NCBI GenBank assembly: GCA_030598425.1
Contig: JAUVPY010000133.1
Coordinates: forward strand, 1 to 6,906
Reading direction: 5' to 3'
DNA length: 6,906 bases
Source of the DNA: Anaerolineae bacterium
Lineage (GTDB): Bacteria; Chloroflexota; Anaerolineae; 4572-78; NAK82
The notes beneath the pieces are model-generated. The model was not told the origin of the DNA, made no database searches, and was given only the letters and a program-made list of their open reading frames with translations. This document shows, in pieces, positions 1 to 5,617 of this stretch (the stretch's first letter is position 1; every line of letters starts with the position of its first letter). Made by a program: the position numbers and the translations under genes.

Positions 1-13
1 AGATTGACTTCAT
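1..13 (-). CDS. possible start of the next gene, cut by the left edge
   Basis: An ATG at 13-11 overlaps the last base of the regulator's TGA stop codon, forming a TGATG junction typical of translationally coupled genes. Only four codons (M-K-S-I) lie inside the window, so nothing can be said about the product. A GGGAG lies only 2 bases before the ATG, closer than usual, so coupling to the regulator would matter more than an independent ribosome site. The junction could be a chance event. Confidence 0.3.
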
Positions 14-744
14 CACTCCCACTTAATCAGATCCTCATCCAAATCCTGTTCCCACGGCGCCTGGGTGATGTGCTCCCACATGGCCAGGCGCGCGCCCTCA
101 ACGTCGTGGTCCGCCACGCGATCTAGAATCCGGTAGTGGTACGGGTGAACGTCCTGACTGATATCCACGTGCGGGAGGGCCGCCAGGAAATACTCCTGCA
201 ACAGATCTCGGATCGAGCCCACCAGAACCACCAGGAGAGGGTTCTGAGTTGCGTCGGCCAACGCCCGGTGGAAGTCAGCATCCCGGGCAGCGAAGGCTTC
301 AGGGCTGTCTTTTAATAACTCTATGTCGCTTAGAATCTGTTTGAGATTAGCCACATCCGCTTCTGTGGCATTCCGGGCAGCAAGTTGGGCGGTGGCCAAT
401 TCCAGGACACAGCGCACCTGGTGCAGGTGATCAAAGGAAACGTCCCCGTTTTGGACATTCAAAAAGCGACTGAGCGAGCTGACGATGACGTCCCGACTGA
501 AGGGTCTTACGGTAGTCCCCACCCCGTGCCTGGTTTCGAGCAGGCCTTTGGTCACCAGCATGTGCACCGCTTCGCGGATCACCGTGCGGCTGACCTCAAA
601 TTGCTTGGCGAGTTCCGTTTCAGACGGCAATCGAGTGTCCGCTTCGAGCCGGCCGTCAACAATCGATTGCTCGATCTGATCCGCTACGTGATCGACCAGC
701 CGTCCCTTTTGGCCCACTGCCTCAAACAGATTCTCATCACTCAT
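13..744 (-). CDS. FadR-type GntR transcriptional regulator with FCD domain
   Basis: This 243-residue protein is a cytoplasmic DNA-binding regulator, the normal length for the family. Residues about 15-80 form the GntR winged helix-turn-helix: RLPSETELAKQF (38-49), the recognition-helix segment VSRTVIREAVHML (51-63), and the wing ending GLLETRHGVGTTV (67-79). Residues about 106-230 form the all-helical FCD ligand domain. Its metal-binding pattern looks intact: D155 and H159 in RDADFH, H203 before ILDRV, and H225 in MWEH. In the family such a site binds a metal that holds a small carboxylate effector. The ATG at 744-742 follows GGAGGGG (756-750) with 5 bases between. It lies at the distal end of the catabolic cluster and probably controls it and itself. 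The ligand is unknown; many relatives sense sugar acids or other organic acids. Confidence 0.93.
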   Translation of the reverse strand: MSDENLFEAVGQKGRLVDHVADQIEQSIVDGRLEADTRLPSETELAKQFEVSRTVIREAVHMLVTKGLLETRHGVGTTVRPFSRDVIVSSLSRFLNVQNGDVSFDHLHQVRCVLELATAQLAARNATEADVANLKQILSDIELLKDSPEAFAARDADFHRALADATQNPLLVVLVGSIRDLLQEYFLAALPHVDISQDVHPYHYRILDRVADHDVEGARLAMWEHITQAPWEQDLDEDLIKWE

Positions 745-778
745 TCACACCCCTCCACGCTCCAGTCACCCTTTGAAA

Positions 779-812
779 CACGAATGACACGAAAATGCAA
801 ATCACGAATGAC
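779..812 (-). repeat. short direct repeats of CATTCGTG type upstream of the regulator
   Basis: Read on the minus strand, GTCATTCGTG occurs exactly at 812-803 and again at 788-779. A degenerate copy, CATTTTCGTG, lies between them at 797-788. The two exact copies are 24 bp apart start to start, and the nearest is about 35 bp before the regulator's ATG. Another ATTCGTG occurs at 1087-1081. The array could be a regulatory site, but direct rather than inverted symmetry is not typical of GntR operators. It may instead be a scrap of a dispersed intergenic repeat. Confidence 0.5.
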
Positions 813-830
813 TCCAAGAAGGATCAGATG

Positions 831-1010
831 CTAATAGCTCGCGTATTCTACGCCACGGGACTCGAGATCAAAATCGCGCCAGGCCAATCGCGGTGAAAGG
901 GAACGCCGGTCCTTCATTGATATTCTGCACTCCTGGCAGACATCTCTTCGTGGGCGACGAGGTATTCGCTTGAACCCGGAGCCACCGGTGACCATGACTC
1001 TATCCGCCAC
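831..1010 (-). pseudogene. decayed 5' end of an SDR/NAD-dependent epimerase-like gene
   Basis: A GTG at 1010-1008 sits 8 bases after a perfect AAAGGAGG and opens a 59-codon frame ending in TAG at 833-831. It begins MADRVMVTGGSGF. VTGGSGF is the dinucleotide-binding start of extended SDR/epimerase proteins (the intact epimerase at 4622-5617 has [11 protein letters not shown]). The expected IG is then missing and the frame becomes arginine-rich (KRIPRRPRR). Shifting frame just after the TTC codon gives SEYLVAHEEMSA, close to the expected helix after GFIG, before a TGA. This looks like a small deletion followed by loss of the rest of the gene. The match covers only about 13 to 25 residues, so chance cannot be excluded, but the RBS, start codon and motif are correctly spaced. 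Expression of a 59-residue peptide is possible but has no recognised function. Confidence 0.42.
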
Positions 1011-1018
1011 CGTTCTCT

Positions 1019-1026
1019 CCTCCTTT
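1019..1026 (-). promoter_or_regulatory. strong Shine-Dalgarno site before the remnant's GTG
   Basis: AAAGGAGG on the minus strand is an essentially full anti-16S match. It lies 8 bases before the GTG at 1010. There is no intact gene behind it, which supports the view that a real gene once started here. Confidence 0.55.
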
Positions 1027-1040
1027 CAAACCCTTCCCGA

Positions 1041-1069
1041 ATTATAGCGCAAGTGCATCGGTGTACCAA
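1041..1069 (-). promoter_or_regulatory. sigma-70-like promoter candidate for the regulator end of the cluster
   Basis: On the minus strand TTGGTA (1069-1064, 4 of 6 matches to the -35 consensus) is followed by exactly 17 bases and then a perfect TATAAT (1046-1041). Transcription would begin near 1034, about 24 bases before the remnant's GTG and about 290 bases before the regulator's ATG. It lies just after the aminotransferase stop codon, so it would give the regulator a promoter separate from the upstream genes. No terminator is visible between the aminotransferase and this site. Confidence 0.5.
1058..1069 (-). promoter_or_regulatory. candidate operator for the GntR/FadR regulator
   Basis: TTGGTACACCGA is an imperfect inverted repeat (TTGGT-AC-ACCGA) overlapping the candidate -35 box. 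From memory, the FCD regulators ExuR and UxuR bind sites with core TTGGTATACCAA; this sequence matches 10 of those 12 positions. Repressor binding here would block the promoter and give autoregulation. This is an inference from one site. Confidence 0.4.
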
Positions 1070-1090
1070 GGAGGAGCAGGCACGAATTCG

Positions 1091-2383
1091 CTACATCGCC
1101 ATCTCCTGCACTTCGGCGATGGCGTGGTCCAGGACGACCAGGGCCTCTGCTACGTGTTCCTTTTGGGTGACGAGCGGCGGCGTGAAACGGAAGGCATTGC
1201 CGGTGCCGCCGCTGCCGATCAACAGCCCCCGCTGGCGGGTGGCCTCGAACAGTGCGGACATCTCCTCTTTGGCCGGCTCCTTGGTCTCTCGATCCTTCAC
1301 AAACTCCAGGCCCTGCATGCAGCCCATACCCCGGACGTTGCCGATGAGCGGATATTTGTCCATCAATGTCTCAAATCCCTCATGGATTTGAGCGCCGATC
1401 TCGGCCACGTGGGCCGGTGTGTTCTCCTCCTTCAGCACCTCCAGCGTGGCGATGGCAGCCGCCACGGAGACGGGATGGGCCTGGAAGGTGGAGACGATCG
1501 ACCCGCTCAGCTTATCGGCGATCTCAGGGGTGGTGATGGTCGCCGACAGGGGCATGCCGCTGGCGGTGCTCTTGCCCACGGCCATGATGTCCGGCTCCAC
1601 GCCCCAATGTTGGGAACCGGACCAGTATTTACCCGTCCGCCCGAACATGGTCTGCACTTCGTCGGCGATGAACAACCCGCCGTACTTGCGCGCAATGGCG
1701 ACCGCAACCTCGAAGTATTCCGGAGGGGGCGTGATCAGACCGCTGACCCCAGCGATGGGCTCGGCGATGAAGGCCGCGATGCGACCCGAGGTCGTCTTGA
1801 GGATGATCTCCTCAATGTCTCGGGCACAAGCGATGTCACACTCCGGATAGGTCAAATGGAAGGCGCAGCGGTAGCAATTGGGCTGTACCGCGTGCTTGAC
1901 GCCGGCCACGTTCGTGCCCCACCAGCGAAAGCCCGGATGGGCCGTCAAGGTCATGCCCAGCGCCGTCAGGCCGTGATAAGCGCCGCGGAGCGCAATCACT
2001 TCCTGGGCGCCGGTATACGCTTTGGCCACCTTGATCGTGTTCTCCACCGCCTCGGTGCCGCTCAGCGCAAAGTACGTCTTGCTCAGGTTGGGCGGCGTGA
2101 TCTCGGCCAGCATCTCGGCATAGACCGCCGCGTTTTCGTGGGCATAGAGGCTGGGGGCGAAGATCAGCTTGTCGACCTGCTCCTTGATGGCCTCGACAAC
2201 CCTGGGATGACAGTGGCCGGTGCTGAGGGTGAGCATCCCCCCAAACATGTCAAGGTACTTTTTGCCGTCCGTATCCCAGACGTACAGTCCCTCGCCGCGA
2301 GCGATAGAAATAGGCTTCTGGTAGTAATTCCAGGTGCCCCACATATACTTCTCTTGCTTCTCCAGGATCGTGTCGATGTCCAC
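1091..2383 (-). CDS. class III PLP-dependent aminotransferase
   Basis: This 430-residue enzyme belongs to the fold-type I, class III aminotransferases (AGXT2/4-aminobutyrate-like), which move an amino group between an amino donor and a keto acid or aldehyde using pyridoxal phosphate. Visible residues include the phosphate-binding SGT (108-110), YHG (136-138), E208, DEVQ (241-244, with D241 facing the pyridine nitrogen), the Schiff-base lysine K271 in MAVGKSTASGMPL, and TFQAHP (299-304). The protein looks complete and active. A GTG start is chosen because AAAGGAG (2396-2390) is 6 bases upstream; the ATG one step earlier (2385) is out of frame. Four cysteines (C170, C173, C182, C186) form a compact C-x2-C-x8-C-x3-C cluster. 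The substrate is unknown. Some relatives are phospho-lyases acting on phosphorylated amino alcohols rather than transaminases, so that role should be kept open. Confidence 0.93.
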   Translation of the reverse strand: MDIDTILEKQEKYMWGTWNYYQKPISIARGEGLYVWDTDGKKYLDMFGGMLTLSTGHCHPRVVEAIKEQVDKLIFAPSLYAHENAAVYAEMLAEITPPNLSKTYFALSGTEAVENTIKVAKAYTGAQEVIALRGAYHGLTALGMTLTAHPGFRWWGTNVAGVKHAVQPNCYRCAFHLTYPECDIACARDIEEIILKTTSGRIAAFIAEPIAGVSGLITPPPEYFEVAVAIARKYGGLFIADEVQTMFGRTGKYWSGSQHWGVEPDIMAVGKSTASGMPLSATITTPEIADKLSGSIVSTFQAHPVSVAAAIATLEVLKEENTPAHVAEIGAQIHEGFETLMDKYPLIGNVRGMGCMQGLEFVKDRETKEPAKEEMSALFEATRQRGLLIGSGGTGNAFRFTPPLVTQKEHVAEALVVLDHAIAEVQEMAM

Positions 2384-2389
2384 ATTGAT

Positions 2390-2396
2390 CTCCTTT
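2390..2396 (-). promoter_or_regulatory. ribosome-binding site fixing the aminotransferase GTG start
   Basis: AAAGGAG on the minus strand, 6 bases before the GTG at 2383. The overlapping ATG (2385-2383) would be read in a frame with no family similarity, so the GTG is the functional start. Confidence 0.75.
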
Positions 2397-2452
2397 AATC
2401 ATCAGACCCATTAGATCAGAGCTTGTGTCCGCGATTGGTCCGTGACGTGTGG

Positions 2453-2477
2453 CAGGGCCGGTCGCGGACCGGCCCTG
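2453..2477. repeat. perfect 11-bp intercistronic hairpin
   Basis: CAGGGCCGGTC and GACCGGCCCTG are perfectly complementary around a 3-base GCG loop, in the 119-bp spacer between the Gfo/Idh/MocA gene and the aminotransferase gene. No T-run follows on either strand, so it does not look like an intrinsic terminator. It resembles REP-like palindromes found between genes, which can protect upstream mRNA 3' ends or reduce downstream expression. Confidence 0.75.
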
Positions 2478-2502
2478 AGCGTAGAATCCGTATCTACTGA
2501 AT

Positions 2503-3516
2503 CTAGTCAAACGTTATCACCTGATCACGCGCCGCCGACTCATAGGCCGAGAACATCAGACGCATGATCATCAGATTATCCGCGCCGCTGGTCTCGGCCG
2601 GCCGTCCTGTTTTGAGAGCTTGGAGCAAATCCGCGTTGCAGTCTACTATGCTGGCGTGCCAGGCCGTCTGGTTATCGGCCCAGGGGTAAGTGGGCGGTGC
2701 GTGGCGTCGAGCCTGGAGGCCTTCTTCGGCAGCAAAACGAATCCAATAGTCTGGTCCCAGTTCGAGCGTCCCCTTGGTGCCCTCGACAAGGACAGATGCC
2801 GGGAAGTTAGCATCCCACTCGTTGTAGGTGGCGTTGCTCATCTCGCAGGTGCAGGTCACGTCGCCACATCTCAGCACGACGGTCGCCACGTCCTCACCCA
2901 CGATGTCATCCCGGGTACGGTAATGCTGGCAGTAGAGGCTCTGCGCTTCACCAAACAGAAAATGTGCGGTATCGAGCAAGTGGCTGCCGAGGTCAGCCAC
3001 CACCAGATTCTCCAGCGTTTTTAACAAGGGTTGATTGGCGTAGTCGTCATAGCCAATAATGCGCAGCCGGGCGCGGAAGGGTTGGCCAATCTGGCCCTCG
3101 TCGATGATGTGCTTGACCGCCCGAATGGGTGTATGCCAGCGAAGGTTCTCGTGGATCATAAAGGGTACGCCCGCCTCGCGACAGGTCTCAACCATCTTCT
3201 GGCACGTCTCATAGTCGGGCCCCATCGGCTTCTGGCAGATGACCGGCACCTTGTATTTGGCAGCCAGGTAAACCAGGGGCGCGTGGGCCTGGACCTCGGT
3301 GATGATGTCGATGAAATCCAATTCCTCGTTCTGAAGCAGTTCCTCAGGGTCACCATAGACGCGAGGCACGTCGAACCGTTCGGCCATCTTCTCTGCTTTG
3401 GATACGGTGCGGTTATATAGTGCAACCAGTTTGACGCCGCCGACTTCAAACCAGGCAGGGATCTGAAAGTGGGACCACCATCCGGTTCCGAACACGGCAA
3501 ATTTCAAGTCCGCCAT
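2503..3516 (-). CDS. Gfo/Idh/MocA family NAD(P)-dependent oxidoreductase
   Basis: This 337-residue cytoplasmic enzyme has the usual family length. An N-terminal Rossmann domain (about 1-125) carries FGTGWWSHFQIP (9-20) as its dinucleotide-binding loop. The C-terminal alpha/beta domain (about 126-337) contains ENLRWH (123-128) and GSHLLD (177-182), the conserved histidine/aspartate segment. The usual catalytic EKP motif appears as QKP (95-97), keeping lysine K96. Family members oxidise or reduce sugars, inositols and their derivatives at one hydroxyl. The ATG follows AAGGAG (3530-3525) with 8 bases between. It lies between the SDR and aminotransferase genes with spacers of about 120 bases on each side, so it is probably cotranscribed. 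Its substrate cannot be named; a keto-sugar product feeding the aminotransferase is a reasonable but untested idea. Confidence 0.92.
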   Translation of the reverse strand: MADLKFAVFGTGWWSHFQIPAWFEVGGVKLVALYNRTVSKAEKMAERFDVPRVYGDPEELLQNEELDFIDIITEVQAHAPLVYLAAKYKVPVICQKPMGPDYETCQKMVETCREAGVPFMIHENLRWHTPIRAVKHIIDEGQIGQPFRARLRIIGYDDYANQPLLKTLENLVVADLGSHLLDTAHFLFGEAQSLYCQHYRTRDDIVGEDVATVVLRCGDVTCTCEMSNATYNEWDANFPASVLVEGTKGTLELGPDYWIRFAAEEGLQARRHAPPTYPWADNQTAWHASIVDCNADLLQALKTGRPAETSGADNLMIMRLMFSAYESAARDQVITFD

Positions 3517-3609
3517 TGTTTTTACTCCTTTTGGCTCTACGCAAATTGGTGGGAAGCCACGAGAGGAGGCTAACCCTATCGCGTGTGATGCCCATCAGGA
3601 TATCGTTCT

Positions 3610-3619
3610 TTGGCGCCAA
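3610..3619. promoter_or_regulatory. 10-bp perfect palindrome TTGGCGCCAA between SDR and Gfo/Idh/MocA genes
   Basis: The site lies about 22 bases after the SDR stop codon in a 124-bp spacer. Its half-sites (TTGG/CCAA) resemble those of the candidate operator at 1058-1069, but the centre is two bases shorter. No convincing promoter is placed around it, so a regulatory role is only possible. The rest of the spacer shows nothing recognisable. Confidence 0.2.
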
Positions 3620-3640
3620 GAGCTTGCTCCCGCTAAATGT

Positions 3641-4441
3641 CTAACCTTCCCACGATCCTCCAGCCAAGAACCCACCATCCACCACGAGTGTCTCGCCAGT
3701 CATATACGACGAGGCAGGTGAAGCCATGAGAAGAATTGCCCCCACCATTTCCTCGGGCTTGGCCGGCCGCCGTACAGGTATCCGGTCGCGTAACCATTGG
3801 CTCTTATGTTCGTCGGCCCAGATCGACTTCTCGGAAAGCGGCGTCAACGTGAAGCCAGGTGAAAGGCAGTTCACCTGAACGTTGTCCTTGGCCCACTCGA
3901 CGGCCATCACCTTGGTTACCTGCGCAACAGCTCCCTTCGTCGCGCCGTACACCGACACCGTCCCCAACCCGTAAGATGAGTTGATAGATCCGACGTTGAT
4001 GATCTTCCCACCACCCTGAGCCCTCATGATCGGGTGTGCCGCCTGACAGAGGAAGAAGATACTGCGCAGGTTGACGGCCAGGATGGTATCGAAGTCGTCC
4101 TGGGTAACCATTTCGATGGGTTTACGGCGGTTCACCACCGCACAGTTAACCAGCACATCCAGACGTTCCAAGGCCGCACAGGCATCGGCTACCAGCTTGT
4201 GGCAAGCGTCCACACTCGCCAGGTCGGCAGGCAACATCACTGCATACCCGCCAACCTCTTCGACCATCCGATGGGGCTCTTCCAGTCGAGCCAGCGTGAG
4301 ATCGTTTAGGCCAACTGCTGCCCCTGCTTCAGCCAACGCAACGGCGAGCACGCGCCCGATTCCGCCGCCTGCCCCGGTGATGAGCGCAACCTTGCCCTCC
4401 AGCGAAAAAAGACGGTGAAGTATAGAAGGGTTTTCACTCAC
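3641..4441 (-). CDS. classical short-chain dehydrogenase/reductase (gluconate 5-dehydrogenase / 2-deoxygluconate 3-dehydrogenase-like)
   Basis: This 266-residue protein is a typical classical SDR that oxidises or reduces a hydroxyl/keto group with NAD(P). It shows TGAGGGIG (22-29) for cofactor binding, D47 near the end of the second strand (suggesting NAD preference), N124, catalytic S152 in GSINSS, and Y165/K169 in YGATKGA, with the usual 13-residue Ser-Tyr spacing. The C-terminal ASSYMTGETLVVDGG is standard. The usual NNAG motif reads NCAV (99-102), an uncommon change in a structural position. The GTG start is set by GAGAGGA (4455-4449) and by an in-frame TGA five codons upstream. The leading HRLFSLEGKVALITG resembles gluconate 5-dehydrogenase and KduD-type enzymes, so a sugar acid or polyol is the likely substrate, but this is inference. 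Confidence 0.93.
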   Translation of the reverse strand: MSENPSILHRLFSLEGKVALITGAGGGIGRVLAVALAEAGAAVGLNDLTLARLEEPHRMVEEVGGYAVMLPADLASVDACHKLVADACAALERLDVLVNCAVVNRRKPIEMVTQDDFDTILAVNLRSIFFLCQAAHPIMRAQGGGKIINVGSINSSYGLGTVSVYGATKGAVAQVTKVMAVEWAKDNVQVNCLSPGFTLTPLSEKSIWADEHKSQWLRDRIPVRRPAKPEEMVGAILLMASPASSYMTGETLVVDGGFLAGGSWEG

Positions 4442-4448
4442 TTTAAGA

Positions 4449-4455
4449 TCCTCTC
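4449..4455 (-). promoter_or_regulatory. ribosome-binding site fixing the SDR GTG start
   Basis: GAGAGGA on the minus strand lies 7 bases before the GTG at 4441. An in-frame TGA lies five codons upstream of that GTG and no ATG/GTG/TTG lies between, so no earlier start is available. Confidence 0.6.
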
Positions 4456-4541
4456 AAAATAATGTGAAGTTATTTGCAGGCTCCTCGGCAGAGTTGGTGT
4501 AGAATAACATGAAGTTGGCAAAGAGGAATGGGAACAGCTAG

Positions 4542-4619
4542 CGGGTTTACGAGGGCCTCGAAGTGCTTGATTCCGAACATGCCCAGGTTACTTACGGTAA
4601 AAGTGCCCCCGTCAAAATC
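4542..4619 (-). pseudogene. 26-codon remnant of a 2-oxoacid dehydrogenase E2 acyltransferase gene
   Basis: In the 180-bp spacer between the epimerase and SDR genes, one minus-strand frame reads DFD followed by [17 protein letters not shown] and then EALVNP. This is the signature segment of the catalytic domain of dihydrolipoamide acyltransferases (E2 of pyruvate and related dehydrogenases; human DLAT, from memory, has [17 protein letters not shown]). The match stops right after NP, where PQ and the rest of the domain should follow. A stop codon (TGA) lies just upstream in this frame inside the epimerase gene, and no start codon precedes the match. The frame ends at TAA 4472-4470. E2 proteins need over 200 residues for the catalytic domain, so this is a relic left by a deletion or rearrangement. 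It begins 2 bases after the epimerase stop codon. Confidence 0.8.
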
Positions 4620-4621
4620 TC

Positions 4622-5617
4622 TTACCCATCGCTCTCAGCGAGGTAGCGCCGATAAGTCTCAATGTAATCCGCAATGCCATCGCGGATGTTTGCAAAGCGA
4701 GGCTGAAATCCAAGCTGCTCCTGTGCGTTCTTGATACTAAGGACGCCCCGATACCGTATCTCGATGAGATCCTGCTCCGACAAACCGGACCCGATCTCAA
4801 TGTCCGCACCGGGGATCAATTCCTTAATGATTTCAGCCACCTCACCCGCCGTCACCAGGGGTTGCCCGGTCGCGCCGTAAAAGACCCGGTCTTGCACATC
4901 GTCCGGGGGAATGTCCGCTGCTCTGACCGCCAGTTGGGCCACATCATCAACATGGGTGTAGTCGCGCGGGAATTCCCGCCCCGTTTCAAAGCGCGTCGGC
5001 AGCCCCCTGACGGGCTTCTCCACCATGGGCTTGATGAAGATCGGAAAACCCTGCCCGAAACCGTAAACGGCCGACGGGCGGAGGATGATGAAGTCGAGTC
5101 CGAACTCCTCTCGGAAGGCCCAGCAGAAAGCCTCTGAGGCCACTTTGCCCGCACCATAGAAACTCTCCCCCGGACCCTCGGTCGCCAGGAGCACCGGGTG
5201 ATTCACGTCCACGGGCTCATATAGCAGACCCGGCAGCACGGCGATGCTGGAGAAATAGACCACCCGCTCCACGCCAAAGAGACGGGCGGCTTCCAGGATG
5301 TTCAGCGTTCCGCCAAGATTGACTTGCATCGCCAGACTATGCCTCTGGCTAAGCACGGCCAAATCTACAATGGCAGCGATGTGGATGATGGTATCGGGTT
5401 GATGCTCCTTGACGGCGGCAACGATATTTGATAGTTCATCAACTCCGCCAGGGAAAAACTGGATACGATCGGCCACCGGTCCATACCGCCACTCTGCCGT
5501 GGGCCCAGGCGGCCGGACATCAAAGTTGATGACTGTGTCCCCCCGTTCGGCCAGGCGTCGCAGCAAATAGGCGCCAATAAAGCCAGACCCCCCGGTCACG
5601 AGTACTGTATGACTCAT
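4622..5617 (-). CDS. NAD-dependent epimerase/dehydratase (extended SDR)
   Basis: This 331-residue extended SDR has GGSGFIG (9-15) for NAD binding, D33 at the end of the second strand for the ribose hydroxyls, the active-site serines SS (123-124), and the catalytic pair Y154/K158 in [16 protein letters not shown] (180-190) and the [10 protein letters not shown] segment (218-227) are typical of sugar-nucleotide epimerases and their relatives. Such enzymes epimerise, dehydrate or oxidise (nucleotide-)sugars; in catabolic clusters they often act on free sugars or sugar acids. Its ATG overlaps the kinase TGA (ATGA, 5617-5614), and AAGGAG lies 8 bases upstream inside the kinase gene. This shows cotranscription and translational coupling. 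The protein is full length. The exact reaction is not determined. Confidence 0.92.
   Translation of the reverse strand: MSHTVLVTGGSGFIGAYLLRRLAERGDTVINFDVRPPGPTAEWRYGPVADRIQFFPGGVDELSNIVAAVKEHQPDTIIHIAAIVDLAVLSQRHSLAMQVNLGGTLNILEAARLFGVERVVYFSSIAVLPGLLYEPVDVNHPVLLATEGPGESFYGAGKVASEAFCWAFREEFGLDFIILRPSAVYGFGQGFPIFIKPMVEKPVRGLPTRFETGREFPRDYTHVDDVAQLAVRAADIPPDDVQDRVFYGATGQPLVTAGEVAEIIKELIPGADIEIGSGLSEQDLIEIRYRGVLSIKNAQEQLGFQPRFANIRDGIADYIETYRRYLAESDG

Noticed and set aside
2383..2385. ATG at 2385 as the aminotransferase start
   Set aside because: It is one frame off; only the GTG two bases later opens the frame with the PLP-binding motifs.
1061..2398. A 445-codon open frame on the plus strand opposite the aminotransferase gene
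   Set aside because: It is antisense to a gene with full catalytic motifs. Its translation is low-complexity (rich in Gly, Arg, Leu, Asp and His) with no recognisable domain, as expected for a shadow frame in GC-rich coding DNA.
2453..2477. The hairpin as a rho-independent terminator
   Set aside because: No run of T follows the stem on the minus strand (CACACGTCACGG follows) or on the plus strand (AGCGTAGAAT).
4610..4615. TTGACG as a -35 box of an internal promoter before the SDR gene
   Set aside because: No acceptable -10 box lies 16-18 bases downstream, and the bases are explained by the E2 remnant's codons.
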